Shown here piece by piece: positions 42,730-49,807 of a stretch of 64,000 bases of DNA; positions within the stretch are counted from its first letter, which is position 1, and every line of letters starts with the position of its first letter. The notes beneath the pieces are model-generated. The model saw only the letters and a list, made by a program, of their open reading frames with translations, made no database searches and was not told the DNA's origin. Position numbers and translations under genes: made by a program. This stretch comes from G963665185 sp963665185 (GTDB lineage Bacteria > Desulfobacterota > Desulfovibrionia > Desulfovibrionales > Desulfovibrionaceae), in the NCBI GenBank assembly GCA_963665185.2, contig CAXXPO010000021.1, forward strand, positions 62,001-126,000. The letters run 5' to 3'.

Positions 42730-43326
42730 ATGAAAGCCGTATTCCGCATGATGCTGATTGTTGCCGCAATTGCGGCTCTTGCCCTTGCCGTTGGTTGTAG
42801 TTCCAAAACGAAAGGCGACTCCACTCCAAGTGGCGTCAAACGCACTGGCCCCTCTGCCCAGGAATTGGAGCGGGACAAGCAGGCCGAGCTTGAAGCCGCC
42901 CGCGAACGCGAGATTGAAGAACAACGTCTTCGGGAGCAACGCGAAGAAGAAATGCGCATGCAGAAAACCGAAGCTTACTCCACGGCCATTGAAAACATCG
43001 GCAATATTATCCATTTCGACTTCGACTCCTATCAGCTCAAGCCCGAAGCCCGCCAGTTGCTGCAACACAAGGCTGAGTATCTTAAACGCTTTCCGCAGAT
43101 CCGTTTGGTTATCGAAGGTTTTTGCGATGATCGCGGTACCGAGGAATACAATCTCGCCTTGGGCGAACGACGTGCCCGGGCAGCCTACGAATTTCTTGTT
43201 CTGCTTGGTATTTCCCCCGATCGTATGAGCATTGTCTCCTACGGCGAAGAAGATCCTATCGATCCTGCAAACAATGAAGTCGCCTGGGCCAAGAACCGCC
43301 GCGACCAGTTCAGGATCATCAAGTAG
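42730..43326 (+). CDS. pal: Peptidoglycan-associated lipoprotein Pal
   Basis: A 198-residue outer-membrane lipoprotein. The signal peptide ends with a lipobox at about residue 23 (LAVGC). A charged helix rich in Glu and Arg (residues 45-85) precedes the OmpA-like peptidoglycan-binding domain: IHFDFDSYQLKPEARQLL, EGFCDDRGTEEYNLALGERRA and SYGEEDPIDP. The long charged linker is a little more extended than in enterobacteria. The start at 42730 has AAGGAGG five bases upstream. A perfect palindrome lies about 110 bp behind the stop. Confidence 0.95.
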   Translation: MKAVFRMMLIVAAIAALALAVGCSSKTKGDSTPSGVKRTGPSAQELERDKQAELEAAREREIEEQRLREQREEEMRMQKTEAYSTAIENIGNIIHFDFDSYQLKPEARQLLQHKAEYLKRFPQIRLVIEGFCDDRGTEEYNLALGERRARAAYEFLVLLGISPDRMSIVSYGEEDPIDPANNEVAWAKNRRDQFRIIK

Positions 43327-43437
43327 GTAGGCACCGTATTTTCGGGAGAAGCTGGATCGCAGCAAGGTTCGCTTCTTCTTCCGCAAGGCCGCAGATGATG
43401 GGATGTCCCCGGCGGAGATCCCGACTGTCCGTCCCTG

Positions 43438-43501
43438 CCGTCTGCCATAGAAAAACCGCCCGCGGCAATATTGCCGCGGGCGGTTTTTCTATGGCAGACG
43501 G
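43438..43501. terminator. Perfect 64-bp palindrome, terminator of pal
   Basis: Two 32-bp arms meet with no spacer and match at every position. The transcript would form a GC-rich stem and both strands carry a TTTTT run inside the arm (GGTTTTTCTATGG), which could serve as the U tract of a shorter hairpin nested inside. It lies 112 bp behind the pal stop. Confidence 0.75.
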
Positions 43502-43559
43502 ATCTCCCTGGAGAATGGCGGAAGGCGTGCGCCCTTAAGCGTCAGGCGGAATGTAGGGA

Positions 43560-43582
43560 CAGCCTGTATGGTTTTCAGGCTG
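43560..43582. repeat. CAGCCTG hairpin near the repeat copy
   Basis: CAGCCTG and its complement CAGGCTG are separated by nine bases. The same heptamer occurs inside both copies of the dispersed repeat. Confidence 0.5.
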
Positions 43583-43653
43583 CTGACAAAGATCCGTTAG
43601 CCGCGTTGCTTTAAAAAATCAAACTCTCGCGTATCAGGAACTGCGTGTCGCCT

Positions 43654-43726
43654 TTGAAATTTTCTCGCGCCTTGCTTTCAAGCCTTTCTCAACAGCCTGT
43701 CAAATTGTACTTTGTAATCAAACCTG
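43654..43726. repeat. Dispersed intergenic repeat, copy B
   Basis: Matches 8805-8876 at about four of five positions with one single-base gap; the best-conserved part is GCGCCTTGCTTTCAA. In contrast to copy A its right arm is not followed by a complementary CTGGCAGG. It lies upstream of the FmdE-domain gene. Confidence 0.7.
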
Positions 43727-43783
43727 TATGGTTTTGTCTTTTTGCTGCACGGTACAGGCAGCGTGCAGCACTGTTGACACGCT

Positions 43784-43812
43784 TTGATAAAAAAGAATAC
43801 GCACCAGATAGT
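43784..43812 (+). promoter_or_regulatory. Possible sigma-70-type promoter
   Basis: TTGATA and GATAGT are spaced by 17 bp and lie about 40 bp before the FmdE-domain lipoprotein start. A TTGACA a little upstream could be an alternative -35 box. The match is moderate. Confidence 0.35.
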
Positions 43813-43851
43813 GTTATGAATTATAAATTTATATCCGAATGGAGCGTTGAA

Positions 43852-44928
43852 ATGAGAAAAGTTTATCTTTTGGCCCGGCATGCATTTTTCTTTGGCATGC
43901 TGATCGCGCTGCTGGCTGGCTGTGCCGCAAAATACGGAGTCTCCGAATACACGCCCGGCATGGAACGGGCGGCTGGCCTCATGACGCAGGCCATGAAGCA
44001 TATTGATGCCAAACAGGGGGACCCGGACCTTCTGGTTCTCACCAACGCTCCTTCCGGGCAGGTCGCCGGGCAGTCGGCCCTGCCGTATGTGGACGTTGCC
44101 ATGCAGGTCACGGGACGGACATTGGGAACGGGATCGCTGTTGCCCATTCTGGCTGAAAAAGGCGCTCACGCCTGGTTTTCCCTGTACAACCGCAGGAATG
44201 GGCAGCTTGCCTACATTGTCAGCACCAAGCAGGGGTTCGAGGTGCAGTATGTGAACGCACATCCGCAGTCCATACTGACCCCCAAAGGTTGGAATGCGGC
44301 AAGGAAAGGCATCATCGCCCCCAACCTTTTCCGCACCGTGGGCATTTCCCTGGCATGGTTCGCCAATGCAAATTGGAACACTCTCAAGGCCACGCAACTG
44401 CATGACCACATCTGCCCCGGGCTGTCTGCGGGGATCGCAGTCTCGGAATACGTGCTCAAGAACTATCCCGCTAAGCCGGGCGATAAACTGGTATTCATCG
44501 GCGCATCCCCGTTTTGCGCCATGGACGCCTACCAGGCCATATTTAACGCCACTCCCGGAAAACAAGGATCCTTTTCCATGCTTGTAGGCAACGACGTGAT
44601 CAAGGAACATGGATTCAAAACCAAGCCCGCCTGCATTTTCATGCGCGTCAATGCCAAGGCGGATACATGCAGCGGTGCGGTGCTCGTCTTCGACTTCGAC
44701 AAGGCCGCAGCGTTGGCTGGGCTCAAATATGCCGATCTCAACCCAAAGGACGGCTCAGCTGATCCCATGTACTACATTGCGCGTGTGAAAATTGCCTGGG
44801 TACTGGCCGGACTGGATGTGCAGAAGAAGATGAAGCTCGTTTCCGTGGTAAAAACGTTTTCCGGCAATGCGCAGCTTGCGCAGTACATTGAAAGCGGAAA
44901 CGCCGATCCGTACAGGTTTATTCAGTAG
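43852..44928 (+). CDS. Lipoprotein with FmdE-type domain
   Basis: A 358-residue protein with a lipoprotein signal peptide: hydrophobic residues 10-22 and lipobox LLAGC. The second half carries the marks of the FmdE family (named for formylmethanofuran dehydrogenase subunit E): HDHICPGLSAGIAVSEYVL near residue 185 and a later cysteine in SPFCAMDAYQAIFNATPGKQ. FmdE domains bind zinc or other metals and are otherwise cytoplasmic; here the domain is exported and anchored in a membrane. Function is unknown. The start at 43852 has GGAG seven bases upstream. Confidence 0.75.
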   Translation: MRKVYLLARHAFFFGMLIALLAGCAAKYGVSEYTPGMERAAGLMTQAMKHIDAKQGDPDLLVLTNAPSGQVAGQSALPYVDVAMQVTGRTLGTGSLLPILAEKGAHAWFSLYNRRNGQLAYIVSTKQGFEVQYVNAHPQSILTPKGWNAARKGIIAPNLFRTVGISLAWFANANWNTLKATQLHDHICPGLSAGIAVSEYVLKNYPAKPGDKLVFIGASPFCAMDAYQAIFNATPGKQGSFSMLVGNDVIKEHGFKTKPACIFMRVNAKADTCSGAVLVFDFDKAAALAGLKYADLNPKDGSADPMYYIARVKIAWVLAGLDVQKKMKLVSVVKTFSGNAQLAQYIESGNADPYRFIQ

Positions 44929-44945
44929 AAAGAGAAGAAAAGACG

Positions 44946-44984
44946 TGCGCGGGTGAAGCCTTTTTTACAAGGTTTGCCCGCGCA
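44946..44984. terminator. Terminator hairpin between convergent genes
   Basis: TGCGCGGG-TGAAGCC pairs with GGTTTGCCCGCGCA, with a T-rich loop. It lies 17 bp behind the FmdE-domain lipoprotein stop and 85 bp from the stop of the convergent binding-protein gene. Confidence 0.6.
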
Positions 44985-45068
44985 ATATCATTTCCTGAAT
45001 TTTTGAACACCAAGTGTGGTCGGTTTTCATCCGCCAGAGAAGTTCTTTTCACTGCCTCCGCTATTTTT

Positions 45069-45857
45069 CTATTCCGCCATATTTTTCTTTGCTGCCTTGA
45101 GGAGCGCCTGATGTTCCTCGATATCGGCTTCCTGGAACCAGCGGGCATAGAGCTTGTCGTACACGCCGGAGCTAAGGATGCGTTCCATGCCGTGGTCTAT
45201 GGCCTTGGCGAGGTCGGGATTCCGGGTTGCCACGGGGAAATAGAGCATGTCCGAGTACAATGGCGTCGGCAGTATGCGCAATTCGGACAATTTTGATTTT
45301 CCGATATTATAAATGGTGGTCTTTTCCGCACCGCAAAAGGCATCCGTCTTGCCTTGCGCCATGGCTTTGAGGGCGTCCGCTTCCGTGGGGTAGAGGACCA
45401 CGCTCACGTTGCCCAAACGTTCGAGAATGTTTTGATACAGAGAGCCCTTTTGCGTTGCCACCTTCATTCCCTTGAGGTCGGAACGTGTTTTGATGGGGCT
45501 TTTGTCCGGGACGGTAATGGTTACATCGAAACGGCCATAGGGATAGGCAGGGAAGATGTAGAATTTTTCCCTTTCCTGGGTTTTTGCCATGCCAGCGCTG
45601 ACGTCGATACTTCCGGCTGCGAGATTGCGTTGTACCTGGTCCCACTGGCCGGGTTTTGCGGCGATGCGGTAGTTGGTTCCGGCGAGCGCGGCATAGAGGA
45701 CATCCAGGGCGAACCCGGCAGGCTGGTTGTTTTCCATGTAGGTCTGGGGGGGGAAATTCCTGTCAAAGCCGAAATCCACGATTTCCTCAACTGCCTGGGC
45801 GGGTATGGCCAGGCTGCAAAAGACAAGCAGGGCGAGTGTGGCGATAAGGGAACGCAT
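45069..45857 (-). CDS. Periplasmic amino-acid-type substrate-binding protein
   Basis: A 262-residue protein with a signal peptide (residues 1-22, cleavage at AQA) and the SBP_bac_3 fold: FGFDRNFPPQTYMENNQPAG, GQWDQVQRNLAAGSIDVSAG, AKTQEREKFYIFPAYPY and DLKGMKVATQKGSLYQ. Such proteins bind polar amino acids for ABC importers or act as sensors. No permease or ATPase is adjacent, so the partner lies elsewhere or the protein works as a free sensor. The start has GGAGG four bases upstream. Confidence 0.9.
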   Translation of the reverse strand: MRSLIATLALLVFCSLAIPAQAVEEIVDFGFDRNFPPQTYMENNQPAGFALDVLYAALAGTNYRIAAKPGQWDQVQRNLAAGSIDVSAGMAKTQEREKFYIFPAYPYGRFDVTITVPDKSPIKTRSDLKGMKVATQKGSLYQNILERLGNVSVVLYPTEADALKAMAQGKTDAFCGAEKTTIYNIGKSKLSELRILPTPLYSDMLYFPVATRNPDLAKAIDHGMERILSSGVYDKLYARWFQEADIEEHQALLKAAKKNMAE

Positions 45858-46142
45858 ACAACCTCCGGTTCGTTTTCACCATGCTATACACCTGGCCACG
45901 CAGAATGGGCAAGATATTCGGGTTTGATTTTGGAAAAAGGCATATGTGCGAGTGGAATTCAACCAAGGTGCGCTTGAACGGATCGTCAATATTCCTATGT
46001 GGCGGGGGAATTTTCCTGAAAAGGACCGGCAGTCGTTGAATTGTAACATGATAGTGACGGTGCCTCTACAGTAGGCAGTCATAGGGAGAGTGCATCGAAA
46101 AAGCACAAGAGCCTGTAACCTGTCAGACTACGAGGTGTTGCC

Positions 46143-46487
46143 ATGAACGGAACCCAGCGGACTGAAATCAGAAGGTTTCTCGAAGAAAGCATCTTGAATC
46201 TCAAAAGTGCGGATGCCGGACTTGATCACCTGGAAAGCTGCGCCGACGACAACGAATATGCGTCCCGCGTGAGCGAGTACACCATGAATCTGGTCATGAA
46301 GGAGCGTGATTCCCGCAAACTGGCCGATCTTGAAGACGCATTGCGCCGCATCGACAGCTTTGGGTTCGGCTGCTGCGAAGAGTGCGGCGGGGACATCGGA
46401 CTGGCCCGGCTCAAGGCGCAACCCACGGCGCGGCTCTGCGTCAAATGCCAGGAAGCCATGGAAGAAGAGCTTGCCTTTGTAATTTAA
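46143..46487 (+). CDS. TraR/DksA-type zinc-finger protein
   Basis: A 114-residue protein with the C-terminal four-cysteine zinc finger of the DksA/TraR family: FGCCEECGGDIGLARLKAQP and LCVKCQEAMEE. A helical N-terminal region precedes it. Full DksA modulates RNA polymerase with ppGpp; this form is shorter and the acidic tip motif of DksA (DxxDxA) is not evident, so it may have a related but different role. A terminator follows directly. Confidence 0.85.
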   Translation: MNGTQRTEIRRFLEESILNLKSADAGLDHLESCADDNEYASRVSEYTMNLVMKERDSRKLADLEDALRRIDSFGFGCCEECGGDIGLARLKAQPTARLCVKCQEAMEEELAFVI

Positions 46488-46488
46488 C

Positions 46489-46513
46489 GCCGCGATCCGA
46501 TCGCGGCTTTTTT
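46489..46513 (+). terminator. Rho-independent terminator behind the TraR-like gene
   Basis: GCCGCGATC-C-GATCGCGGC is a perfect 9-bp stem with a one-base centre, followed by six T. It lies two bases behind the stop. Confidence 0.85.
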
Positions 46514-46877
46514 GTTTTTGCAGGGGGAGGCACTTTTCAGGTGCAGTCGCATACCCGGAGCCGGAGATTTCGGGAGATGGTGAAGACTGCCCCGCGAAGA
46601 CCGGTCCTCCCCAATGAACGGATGATCGTCCCACGGGGGGCATTCCGGGGAAGGTGCGTTCCCTGGTTGGTGGAGCGCGGGTGTATTTTTCTGGGGGGAG
46701 CCGTCGGCATCGAAAGTTTTCAATGCCGTCGGCATCTCTCCGGGCGGCCCTTGCATCGCTGCGCGGCGAAACCGGCATTTACGTCAGGGATGTCGGGAAC
46801 TGATCTGCGCATACATGGGGCCATGCCGTGGATGAGGTTTGGATTGGTCAGAAAAAGTACTGTCGTTTCGGAGGAGT

Positions 46878-46913
46878 ATGAACGTCGCGTGCGACGTTTT
46901 TTTTTATCTATAA
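46878..46913 (+). CDS. Possible 11-residue leader peptide
   Basis: ATG at 46878 is preceded by GGAGGAGT and opens an 11-codon frame (MNVACDVFFYL). The frame contains a terminator hairpin. It may be chance, or a leader peptide that couples translation to termination ahead of the type VI cluster. Low confidence. Confidence 0.2.
   Translation: MNVACDVFFYL
46881..46905 (+). terminator. Terminator without an upstream gene
   Basis: AACGTCGC-GT-GCGACGTT is a perfect 8-bp stem followed by a run of T. It lies 375 bp past the previous terminator and 110 bp before tssJ. It must stop a transcript that starts in the intergenic region, or attenuate the type VI cluster. Confidence 0.75.
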
Positions 46914-47013
46914 ATAGTGAGCGCTATATAGACGCAAAGCTAAAACTAACGTAGACGTATCAATGGGTGAATTTCCACCTTTGTTTTGAACCGTCCGGTG
47001 TTGAGGAGGGGGG

Positions 47014-47532
47014 ATGGTCAGACAGGAAGGAAAGAAGATGAAGTCGCAGGAGCCTGTGGCCGGAACGCGTATTGTGTTGCTGTTTGTTTCTTTGGCCGCC
47101 TTTTCCTTCTTTTCGAGCGGTTGCGGCCTGGGATCGTATTGCTCCAAACTCTTCACTTCGGACATCGTCGTTTATGTACAAAGCGATGCCGATGCCAATG
47201 AAGACAGTGCCGTGCAACTGGACTTCATTCTCGCCTATTCAAAGGAAGTGGAAGAGTCGCTCAAAAAATTGAGCGCAGCTCAGTGGTTGGGCTACAGTGC
47301 ACAGTTCCAACGCGATTACAATGCCGGTACGGACTACGGGTTATGGTCGTATCAGCTTGTTCCCGGCACGGACGTGCCTCCCGTCCATATTCCCTTGTCC
47401 ATGGCCAGCCGGGTGCTGATCGTTTTTGCCGGATACCAGGGCGAGGGCGCGCACCGTTATCTTTCCTCCACATGGAACAATCTGCGAATCAGGTTGGAGA
47501 AAAGGACGTTTACCGTGACCGAGTTGCCCTAG
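47014..47532 (+). CDS. tssJ: TssJ-type type VI secretion lipoprotein
   Basis: A 172-residue lipoprotein with a hydrophobic signal segment and lipobox FFSSGC near residue 37. The mature part (VQSDADANEDSAVQLDFILAY, GTDVPPVHIP) fits the beta-sandwich of TssJ, which holds the outer-membrane end of the type VI membrane complex and contacts TssM. The start at 47014 follows GAGGAGG; a second good start with AAGGAAAG is at 47038 and would give a shorter signal peptide. It is the first gene of the cluster. Confidence 0.82.
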   Translation: MVRQEGKKMKSQEPVAGTRIVLLFVSLAAFSFFSSGCGLGSYCSKLFTSDIVVYVQSDADANEDSAVQLDFILAYSKEVEESLKKLSAAQWLGYSAQFQRDYNAGTDYGLWSYQLVPGTDVPPVHIPLSMASRVLIVFAGYQGEGAHRYLSSTWNNLRIRLEKRTFTVTELP

Positions 47533-47577
47533 GCGGCGCAGTGTGCAGAATCGTTGAAATCCGGAGTTGTGCCATAC

Positions 47578-48990
47578 ATGATTCACGTATCCGACATCAC
47601 TACAGCCATTGATTGGCAGGAAGGGTTGTTGCTGGCCCCGCATCACTTCCAGCAGCAGGACAAAAGACAGGGCGAACTGGCCGCTTACCACGCCGCTGTG
47701 GGCGATCCTGCGCATTACGGTGTCGCCAGTCTGGTTCTGGAAGAGGACAAGTTGCCCGGAGGGCTGTTCAGCGTGGTCGAACTGGAGGCGATCATGCCGG
47801 ATGGCCTGGCAGTGTCCCATACCCGCGAACAAGGGGACTTGTTTCTGCAGCTTCCCCCAGGGGGCGGAGCTGGAACGGACACGCCGCGCCGGGGCGCCGT
47901 GGAGGGGGCCGGGCCGGAAACGCAACCTGATGGTGACGGGACGGTGGACGGATTGCTCACGGTGTGGCTGGCTGTTCGCAGTTCTTCAGTTGCAGCCTCC
48001 GGGGCCGGGCATGGGCGGTATCGCAGCGTTCCCGCCCGGACAGTGGATGATGAATCAGGCGGCCCGGAGCAGATAACCATTCCATGCAAAGCGCCCAGGC
48101 TGGTGCTTTCGGCGGGCTGGCGTCCCGGCCCGTCGTTCACGTCCATGCCTCTTGCTCGGGTGCGGAGTCTGGACGGGCCGTTTCGACTGGCCGATTATGT
48201 CCCCCCCTTGCTGTGGCTGGAGCGTACGCACGATTTGTCCATGATGTGCGCCTCACTGGTCGGACAGTGCCGGGAAAAGGCCATGCTGCTCTCCTCGCGC
48301 GTGGACAGCCTTGCTTCCGGCGGCAGCGCCCAGCTCGAGGCGCGGATGCGCATTGCCGCGCTGGTACGCAGGCTGCCGCGTCTGGAAGCGCTGCTGTCGC
48401 TGGATGGCGTGCGTCCGTTGCCGTTGTTTCTGGCGTTGTGCGACCTGTCCGGGGAGATGATCGGCCTGGATTCCATGGGGCTGGCCGAATCGTCGCCCGT
48501 TTATATGCACGAGGATTTGCGGGCTTGCTTCACAGCTTGCCGTGATGCGATCCAGGGAGTGATGCAGCGGTGTCTGGCCACGGAGTATGTGGAACGCCGC
48601 TTTGTCTGGGAAAGGGAGCGTTTTGTTCTTTCCGGGGCAATTCCCTCGGATTTTTCGTCCGGCACATTGTATATCGGCGTACTTGAAAATGCGGCCCTTG
48701 GCAGGGCGGCCACGCACAACTGGTTCGAGTCGAGCCGGATCGGTTCGCTGTCCTTTATGGACGGCATGGTCGCCCGGCGGGACACCGGCCCGGAGCGCAG
48801 ACAGGTCAACGAGGACGAGGGGCTGGCTGTTCCGGCCCGCGTGGGGTTGTACGAGGTGACGGTGGACCCGGCCTATATTTCCGCGGCCGAGCCGTTGTGC
48901 ATTCAGAACGATGCGCTGCCCCTGGAAGACAGGCCCGGGGCCATTGTTTTGTATGCCCGTGCCCCTGGGGGGGAAGAAACCCATGTTTAG
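47578..48990 (+). CDS. tssK: Type VI baseplate subunit TssK
   Basis: A 470-residue protein of the TssK family, which links the baseplate to the membrane complex. The typical start is WQEGLLLAPHHFQQQDKRQG, and the C-terminal part contains GLYEVTVDP, close to the family end. The middle, roughly residues 100-165, is rich in Gly, Pro and charged residues and diverges from better-known members. The start at 47578 was chosen at the first ATG of the conserved part. It overlaps tssL by eight bases. Confidence 0.9.
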   Translation: MIHVSDITTAIDWQEGLLLAPHHFQQQDKRQGELAAYHAAVGDPAHYGVASLVLEEDKLPGGLFSVVELEAIMPDGLAVSHTREQGDLFLQLPPGGGAGTDTPRRGAVEGAGPETQPDGDGTVDGLLTVWLAVRSSSVAASGAGHGRYRSVPARTVDDESGGPEQITIPCKAPRLVLSAGWRPGPSFTSMPLARVRSLDGPFRLADYVPPLLWLERTHDLSMMCASLVGQCREKAMLLSSRVDSLASGGSAQLEARMRIAALVRRLPRLEALLSLDGVRPLPLFLALCDLSGEMIGLDSMGLAESSPVYMHEDLRACFTACRDAIQGVMQRCLATEYVERRFVWERERFVLSGAIPSDFSSGTLYIGVLENAALGRAATHNWFESSRIGSLSFMDGMVARRDTGPERRQVNEDEGLAVPARVGLYEVTVDPAYISAAEPLCIQNDALPLEDRPGAIVLYARAPGGEETHV

Positions 48991-49732
48991 CGAATATGGG
49001 CAGTCGTTTCTTCTGGATCAGTTTCGTGAATTTCACGGGACCATGGCCCAATCCGCAGTGCAGGCCAAGTGCTTGGTGCAGAACCCGGAAACAGGGGAAA
49101 GCTGTTCCGGCGGAAGGCCGGAAGACATCCGCGAGCGCCTGTTCGCCCTTCTGGAGCGCCAGGGGCTTGAAGCCCGCCGCCAGGGAGGGGATTACGGAGC
49201 ACGGTATTACGAGGAAGCGCAATACATAATGGCGGTGCTGGCGGACGACGTGTTCATCGCCCTGGATTGGCCCGGGGCGGATGGCTGGTGCATATCGCCT
49301 TTGGAATACCGTTTGTTCGGAAGCAAACTTGCCGGGGTGGAATTTTTCCGCCGCCTCGATCGTCTGCTGGAACGGCGGGACAGCGCACGCACGGAACTGG
49401 CCGCGGTGTTTCTTCTGGCCCTCGCCCTGGGGTTTCGCGGCAAATACCGGGGGCGTGATGATGCCGGCGCACTGCAACGCTATCGGGAGCGCCTCTACAA
49501 TTTCATTTACAACCGGGCGCCCCGTCCAGGAGAAGCCCGGCTTTTGTGCCCGGAAGCCTACTCCGTGACAGTGGCCGAAGGTGAAGTGCGGAATCTTCCG
49601 GCGGTTCGACGTTGGGGGCAGACTTTTGTTCTTGTCGTGTTGCTTTTGCTGGGGCTTTCCCACGTTCTGTGGCTGCGGGCCACAACCGGCCTTGTGGAGC
49701 TGCTGAACAAGATTCTGGCGGCGGGGATGTAA
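48983..49732 (+). CDS. tssL: Type VI membrane complex protein TssL (DotU-like)
   Basis: A 249-residue protein: cytoplasmic hook-like helical domain (YYEEAQYIMAVLADDVFIALDW, FRRLDRLLERRDSARTELAA, ALGFRGKYRG) and one C-terminal membrane helix (TFVLVVLLLLGLSHVLWL). No peptidoglycan-binding extension follows the helix, so anchoring to the wall needs another protein. The start at 48983 overlaps tssK; upstream in-frame residues are not homologous. Confidence 0.9.
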   Translation: MFSEYGQSFLLDQFREFHGTMAQSAVQAKCLVQNPETGESCSGGRPEDIRERLFALLERQGLEARRQGGDYGARYYEEAQYIMAVLADDVFIALDWPGADGWCISPLEYRLFGSKLAGVEFFRRLDRLLERRDSARTELAAVFLLALALGFRGKYRGRDDAGALQRYRERLYNFIYNRAPRPGEARLLCPEAYSVTVAEGEVRNLPAVRRWGQTFVLVVLLLLGLSHVLWLRATTGLVELLNKILAAGM

Positions 49733-49807
49733 TGGCGCGTCCTGAACACGACAACTGGAGAATTGAAGCACCAACGTGTTTGCGGAATATCACGGTAGGA
49801 AGAACGC

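Larger units (their letters stand above)
43327..43851. other. Intergenic region with palindrome and dispersed repeat
   Basis: This 525-bp stretch holds a perfect 64-bp palindrome, a CAGCCTG hairpin (43560-43582), the second copy of a dispersed repeat, and a plausible promoter for the FmdE-domain lipoprotein gene. I see no gene in it. Confidence 0.55.
46488..47013. other. Region upstream of the type VI cluster
   Basis: About 525 bp between the TraR-like gene and tssJ. It holds two terminators, a short open frame with a good ribosome site, and a GCCGTCGGCATC direct repeat around 46702 and 46725. No full gene is visible. Confidence 0.5.
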
